DNA from: Synechococcus sp. HW_metabat.21
GTDB lineage: Bacteria; Cyanobacteriota; Cyanobacteriia; PCC-6307; Cyanobiaceae
Assembly (NCBI GenBank): GCA_018623875.1
Contig: JAAZUZ010000015.1
Span: forward strand, 1-17,924
DNA length: 17,924 bases
Direction: 5' to 3'
Below the pieces are notes generated by a model that searched no databases, had not been told where the DNA came from, and saw only the letters and a list, made by a program, of their open reading frames with translations. Below are positions 14,700 to 17,924 of the stretch, in pieces. The translations under genes were made by a program, and so were the position numbers. Each line of letters begins with the position of its first letter. Position 1 is the stretch's first letter.

Positions 14700-15990
14700 G
14701 CCAACGGCAGAGGCTCGGTAGGGACAGTCCCTGCAGGCTGAGGTTCACCATCACCGTGATGAAGACGATGGCCTGGCAGTTCTGGGCCAGCAGGACGGCG
14801 CTGGTATCGCCGGGCACGCCCCGCAGCATCGGGATGGCCGTCATGACGTTGAAGGAGAGCGCCAGGGGCACCGCACCGCGCAGGCCGCACCAGGCCACCA
14901 ATAGCGACTCCTTGAAACTGAAGGGCGACAGTTGTTGGAAGACCAGGACGCTCAAGGGGCGGGCGACGAGCATGAGGACCGCGGCGGTGGCCAGGCCGGC
15001 GGGAAGGGCCGGCAGCAGCTGATTTGGATTCACCAGCAAGCCGAAAATGAAGAAGATGCTGATCTCCGTCATCGTGTTGAACGGCAGCAGAACATCTTGA
15101 ATGCTTTGGTGATTGATCTCCGGTCGGTTGTAGTGCTCGTTGGTCATTAGGAGACCGGTGATATAGACCGCGACAAATCCAGATCCACCGAGAATCTGGG
15201 TGAAGCCGTAATCCATAAAAGCGATGGAGATCGCCACGATCAGCAGTTGCTCGCGATCGACCACTAAGCGGTTAATCATCAAGCGGGCGATGTAGCCGAA
15301 GCCCAGGCCCACTAAGACGCCAGAGCCCGTCTTTTGCAGCAGGCTGGAGAAGGCGCTGATGATCACCTCTGGCAAGGCTTGGCCTTGCACGCCAACGGTG
15401 AAGAGACTGGCGGCAACGCTGAACAAAATCAGCGCCGAAGGGTCATTCACCGAGGACTCGAATTCCAGCAGGTCCTGCACCTTCTGAGGGACATGGCGTT
15501 GGACTTGGCGCAGGACCCCGAGGGTCGCGCCGGCATCCGTTGACCCCAGGCAGGCGGCCACAAGAAGCGCTGCCCCCAGGGGGATGGCATTGCCGAGTCC
15601 CGGGGTGATCGCGCTGCCGCTTTGGGAGGTCAGCCAGACGATGGCGGCCCCCAGCACCAGGGTCGAGATGGCGACCCCGGCAATGGCGAGGACGAGTCCG
15701 TACTTCAGGAAGCCCCGGATGGCTTGGATGTCTGTTTTCAGGCCGGCATAAAAGAGCAGAAGGGCCAGGGAGAAGGTCTGGAGCCGCTCCACCTCCGAGG
15801 GATGAACATCCAGGATCTGGAGATTGATCAGCAGCCCTAAGAGCAGGACGCCAAGGACGGCGGGAAGGCCAATCCGAATTGAGAAGCGACTGATGATCAA
15901 TGTGCCGAGATACACCGCGCCGATAAACAGCAGTTGCATCTCAAGCGGGACGCTCATGAGTCCCGGGGTGCTCGCCAGCAAATGCCCCAT
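14665..15990 (-). CDS. CPA1-family cation/proton antiporter (NhaP2/CvrA-like core)
   Basis: From ATG 15990 this encodes about 441 residues with roughly 12-13 membrane helices. Key features are 'FYAGLKTDI' near residue 80, 'GSTDAGATLGVL' at about 149-160 (T-D of the ion site), and FESSVNDPSALIL at about 177-189 (N182-D183, the CPA 'ND' pair). 'WCGLRGAVPLALS' near the C-terminus is typical of NhaP/NHE proteins. These exchange K+ or Na+ for H+ at the inner membrane. E. coli CvrA is longer because of cytoplasmic regulatory domains; those are absent here. An in-frame ATG at 16038 would overlap the upstream methyltransferase by 44 bases, and ATG 15957 (MSVPLEM) is also possible. Ion specificity cannot be read from sequence. 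Confidence 0.9.
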   Translation of the reverse strand: MGHLLASTPGLMSVPLEMQLLFIGAVYLGTLIISRFSIRIGLPAVLGVLLLGLLINLQILDVHPSEVERLQTFSLALLLFYAGLKTDIQAIRGFLKYGLVLAIAGVAISTLVLGAAIVWLTSQSGSAITPGLGNAIPLGAALLVAACLGSTDAGATLGVLRQVQRHVPQKVQDLLEFESSVNDPSALILFSVAASLFTVGVQGQALPEVIISAFSSLLQKTGSGVLVGLGFGYIARLMINRLVVDREQLLIVAISIAFMDYGFTQILGGSGFVAVYITGLLMTNEHYNRPEINHQSIQDVLLPFNTMTEISIFFIFGLLVNPNQLLPALPAGLATAAVLMLVARPLSVLVFQQLSPFSFKESLLVAWCGLRGAVPLALSFNVMTAIPMLRGVPGDTSAVLLAQNCQAIVFITVMVNLSLQGLSLPSLCRWLSDRPTPASSS

Positions 15991-15994
15991 GGTG

Positions 15995-17164
15995 CTAACG
16001 AATCTCGTAATGGAGCCAGCGGCAATCGATGCCGCCATTGCTGACGGGAATGCGACGGCTGGCTTTCATCCGCAGCGCTCCGGTGAGCTCTGGGTTGCCG
16101 CTCAGCAGCCAAAGGCTCCAGCCGCTGCAACGCTCCTTCACCATCGCCCCCAGATCGGCGTAGAGCTGCTCGAGTTCATCCCGTTCACCAATGCGTTCGC
16201 CATAGGGCGGGTTGCAGACCAGCACCCCGGGGCCGCTCGGTAGCTCCAGCGTGCGGAAGTCGCCGGTTTGGATCGTGATCGCCTCGTCCAGGCCGGCGGC
16301 CTGGGCGTTGTGGCGGGCTTGATCGGCGACGCTCGCGTTTTCTTCGCAGCCCAGCAGCACAGGCAGGGTGCTGAGCGGTTGCTCCCGGGCCTGGGCGCGC
16401 TGTTGTTCCTCTTCCCAGAGCTCAGCGTTGAAGTCGGCCCAGCCCTCGAGGGCAAAGGGGCGATGCAGGCCTGGGGCCTGGGAGAGGGCCCAGCTGGCGG
16501 CTTCGATCAAGAGCGTCCCCGAGCCGCAGAGGGGATCCACCAGGGGAGTGGTCCCATCCCAGCCACTGAGGCGAACCAAACCGGCGGCCAGGTTTTCTTT
16601 GAGGGGGGCCAGGCCCATGGCGCTGCGGTAGCCCCGGCGATGCAGGCTGCCGCCGGAGCCATCCAGGCTGAGCCGGGCTTCCTGGCGGTTCAGGTGGACA
16701 TGGAGGGAGAGATCCGGCTCCTCGAGATCGATGGAGGAGCGCTCCCCCCAGAGATCCCGCTGCAGATCGACCACGGCGTTTTTGACCTGTAGGGCCGTGT
16801 AGTGGCTATGGCTGAGCCCCGGATTGCTGCCGCTGACATCGACGCGGAAGCTCATGGAGGGGTGCAGCCAGCGCTCCCAGTCGAGGGCGTCCTGGATACC
16901 GAAGTAGAGCGACTCGCGGTCATGGCAGGGGAACCGCGCCATTTCCCGGAGAAAGCGGAAGGGGTAGCGGCATTGCAGATGGAGCCGATAGAGGCAGGCC
17001 ATGTCGGCTTCGAAGGCCGCGGCACGCCGCAGGGGCTGCACCTGCTTGGCCCCCAGCTTGATGAGTTCCTCGGCGCCAATCTCCTCGAGGCCCTGAGGAA
17101 GCACCGCAATCCCTTGGATCAGGCCACTGCGGCGATGGGATTGCTGGCGCCAGGCCTCTGTCAT
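15995..17164 (-). CDS. RlmL/YpsC-type THUMP-domain RNA (guanine-N2)-methyltransferase
   Basis: This 389-residue protein has an N-terminal ferredoxin-like/THUMP region (about 15-170; 'AVLPQGLEEIGAEELIKLGA', 'SNPGLSHSHYTALQVKNAVVD') and a Rossmann methyltransferase domain. SAM-binding motif I is DPLCGSGTLLIEA at 210-222. The acidic loop is LLGCEENASV, and catalytic motif IV is NPPYGER at 318-324, typical of N2-guanine methyltransferases. The family modifies 23S rRNA (G2445 in E. coli RlmL). This is the single-domain form, without the RlmK half fused in E. coli. The antiporter start lies 4 bases downstream, suggesting one transcript. The target base in this organism is inferred. The gene is divergent from the tmRNA. 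Confidence 0.92.
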   Translation of the reverse strand: MTEAWRQQSHRRSGLIQGIAVLPQGLEEIGAEELIKLGAKQVQPLRRAAAFEADMACLYRLHLQCRYPFRFLREMARFPCHDRESLYFGIQDALDWERWLHPSMSFRVDVSGSNPGLSHSHYTALQVKNAVVDLQRDLWGERSSIDLEEPDLSLHVHLNRQEARLSLDGSGGSLHRRGYRSAMGLAPLKENLAAGLVRLSGWDGTTPLVDPLCGSGTLLIEAASWALSQAPGLHRPFALEGWADFNAELWEEEQQRAQAREQPLSTLPVLLGCEENASVADQARHNAQAAGLDEAITIQTGDFRTLELPSGPGVLVCNPPYGERIGERDELEQLYADLGAMVKERCSGWSLWLLSGNPELTGALRMKASRRIPVSNGGIDCRWLHYEIR

Positions 17165-17235
17165 GTCATCGATGAAGGCGGTCGGTCACCCGTCCATCGA
17201 GCGGCCTCTCTCATTGTGCGTTCACCCTGCAGAAT

Positions 17236-17460
17236 GAGGAGGTCCGATCTTGATCGGACTAGGTGGCTCACACCAGTGTTTCGGACAGCGGTTCGATTCC
17301 GCTCAGCTCCACTTCAAGGGGCTGCAATGGTTTCGACGGGGCATGAGGAGGGTGACTGAAGCCTGCTCGGTTAGAGCGAACCCGTAACAGCGAACAACAT
17401 CGTTCGTTTCTCCCGTCAGACCGCCCCCGTGGCCGCCTGACCCTAATTAAGGGAGATGGG
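17236..17460 (+). ncRNA. ssrA: Circularly permuted two-piece tmRNA (ssrA)
   Basis: The tRNA-like 3' part comes before the 5' part. Upstream lies the acceptor piece: T-arm AGCGG-TTCGATT-CCGCT (17287-17303), acceptor strand CAGCTCC (17304-17310) and discriminator A 17311, without encoded CCA. Six bases later (CTTCAA) begins the coding piece, GGGGCTG (17318-17324), which pairs with CAGCTCC over 7 bp including one G-U. The conserved tmRNA 5' end GGTTTCGACGGGGC follows. The tag reading frame then starts at 17390. Processing removes the short linker, leaving two RNAs held by base pairing, as known for cyanobacteria of this lineage. A hairpin (17243-17258) lies near the 5' end of the acceptor piece, and CCCT-AATTA-AGGG (17441-17453) near the 3' end. 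The outer ends are estimates. It rescues stalled ribosomes. Confidence 0.95.
17390..17440 (+). other. tmRNA proteolysis tag reading frame
   Basis: Starting at GCG 17390, the frame encodes ANNIVRFSRQTAPVAA and ends with TGA at 17438-17440. The hydrophobic end APVAA is a degradation signal for ClpXP-like proteases. The sequence is close to tags described for marine Synechococcus and Prochlorococcus. The resume codon is a GCG alanine preceded by GTAACA. Confidence 0.93.
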
Positions 17461-17924
17461 GTTAGATCAGCCTTATCAACCAAATGATCCATTGGGGCTG
17501 GAAGGCCCCTTCAACCATTCCAGTTCAGGGGATCTGGCGATTACGCCAGAAGCTCGAAAACCGGTTGCACGCAAATCTGCACGCAAAGAACTTCCTTCCC
17601 TGCTCGACGGCATGGATAAGGCGGATGCTTTGGCGTACGTCTCGCGCCTGTTCGACGCCGCCACGACAGGGGCCGTGCTGTGGGAAGACGACCTTCTGTT
17701 GAAGCGTTTCCTCGAACAGTGCAGCCGCACCGGGAGCCAGGAGACCATCAACGGCTACGCCCGCGAGCTGCGCCACTTCGTCTGCTGGCGAGATGAGCTG
17801 CACCCCCACCTGCACTTGCGGGAGTTGGCCCCGGCCCTGGTGGATGACTGGGTGTCCTCGCTGCGGGAAATGGTGTCGGCAGGCGAACTCAAGCCGCGCA
17901 GTTTCAACCGCCGCATCAGTGCCG
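17456..17924 (+). CDS. Tyrosine recombinase/phage-integrase family, N-terminal part (runs off window)
   Basis: An open frame reaches the window end. From ATG 17456 it gives 156 residues, of which about 70-156 form a SAM-like core-binding domain ('LLKRFLEQCSRTGSQETING', 'YARELRHFVCWRDELHPHLH', 'LRELAPALVDDWVSSLREMV', 'LKPRSFNRRISA'). This is the helical N-terminal DNA-binding part of tyrosine recombinases; the catalytic R-H-R-Y domain should lie beyond the window. The start is unsure. ATG 17456 overlaps the tmRNA 3' end and has AAGGGAG directly against it. ATG 17612 (MDKADALAY) begins closer to the conserved domain. Base composition resembles the neighbours, so recent transfer is not evident. 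It could be a chromosomal XerC/XerD-like enzyme or an element integrated at ssrA. Confidence 0.8.
   Translation, partial: MGLDQPYQPNDPLGLEGPFNHSSSGDLAITPEARKPVARKSARKELPSLLDGMDKADALAYVSRLFDAATTGAVLWEDDLLLKRFLEQCSRTGSQETINGYARELRHFVCWRDELHPHLHLRELAPALVDDWVSSLREMVSAGELKPRSFNRRISA

Noticed and set aside
17243..17258. Inverted repeat TCCGATC-TT-GATCGGA as a recombination site or terminator
   Set aside because: It lies at the 5' end of the tmRNA acceptor piece and is better explained as part of that RNA; there is no T-run.
17318..17460. A standard one-piece tmRNA starting at GGGGCTG
   Set aside because: No matching 3' tRNA-like half occurs downstream; the matching half lies just upstream, so the gene is permuted.
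17484..17702. A 72-codon forward frame starting MIHWGWKAP
   Set aside because: It is out of frame with the recombinase, which is the frame showing the core-binding domain.

Overview
This window looks like chromosomal core sequence from a GC-rich picocyanobacterium of the Synechococcus/Cyanobium/Prochlorococcus lineage. Four markers support this: psbX, a single-helix high-light-inducible (HLIP) gene, a ycf66 gene, and a circularly permuted ssrA (tmRNA) gene whose tag reads ANNIVRFSRQTAPVAA. That permuted architecture and tag type are known for this lineage. Genes are densely packed and several overlap by 4 bases. No stretch longer than about 210 bases lacks a gene. I saw no IS element, CRISPR array or rRNA.

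Layout. 1-583 (-): N-terminal part of a YifB/ComM-type Mg-chelatase-like ATPase, cut by the window edge. 644-3217 (+): HIT-family protein, SbmA/BacA-type fused ABC transporter and HLIP, probably co-transcribed. 3225-5312 (-): psbX, ycf66 and two tandem TolB-like lipoproteins. 5390-5734 (+): YggT/Ycf19 membrane protein, sharing the palindrome CTAG with the stop codon of the convergent accC (5731-7083, -). 7295-7376 (+): tRNA-Leu(GAG), then an LpxB-related glycosyltransferase and msrB. 9130-13694 (-): smc followed by a double PRC-barrel protein. 13786-14699 (+): a YqjD/DUF883-like plus YqjE/DUF1469-like membrane protein pair. 14665-17164 (-): an RlmL-type RNA methyltransferase followed by a CPA1-type cation/proton antiporter. 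About 17236-17460 (+): permuted tmRNA. 17456-end (+): start of a tyrosine recombinase, cut by the window edge.

How genes relate. psbX, ycf66 and hli are photosynthesis-related, and YggT/Ycf19 is a cyanobacterial/plastid membrane family. accC supplies the biotin carboxylase step of fatty-acid synthesis. smc, ComM and the recombinase act on DNA. RlmL and tmRNA serve the ribosome. msrB repairs oxidised methionine. The least understood parts are the two lipoproteins, the PRC-barrel protein, the LpxB-related enzyme, the YqjD/YqjE-like pair and the recombinase next to ssrA. I see no clear new defence or mobile system. The most distinctive element is the permuted tmRNA with a recombinase gene directly downstream.
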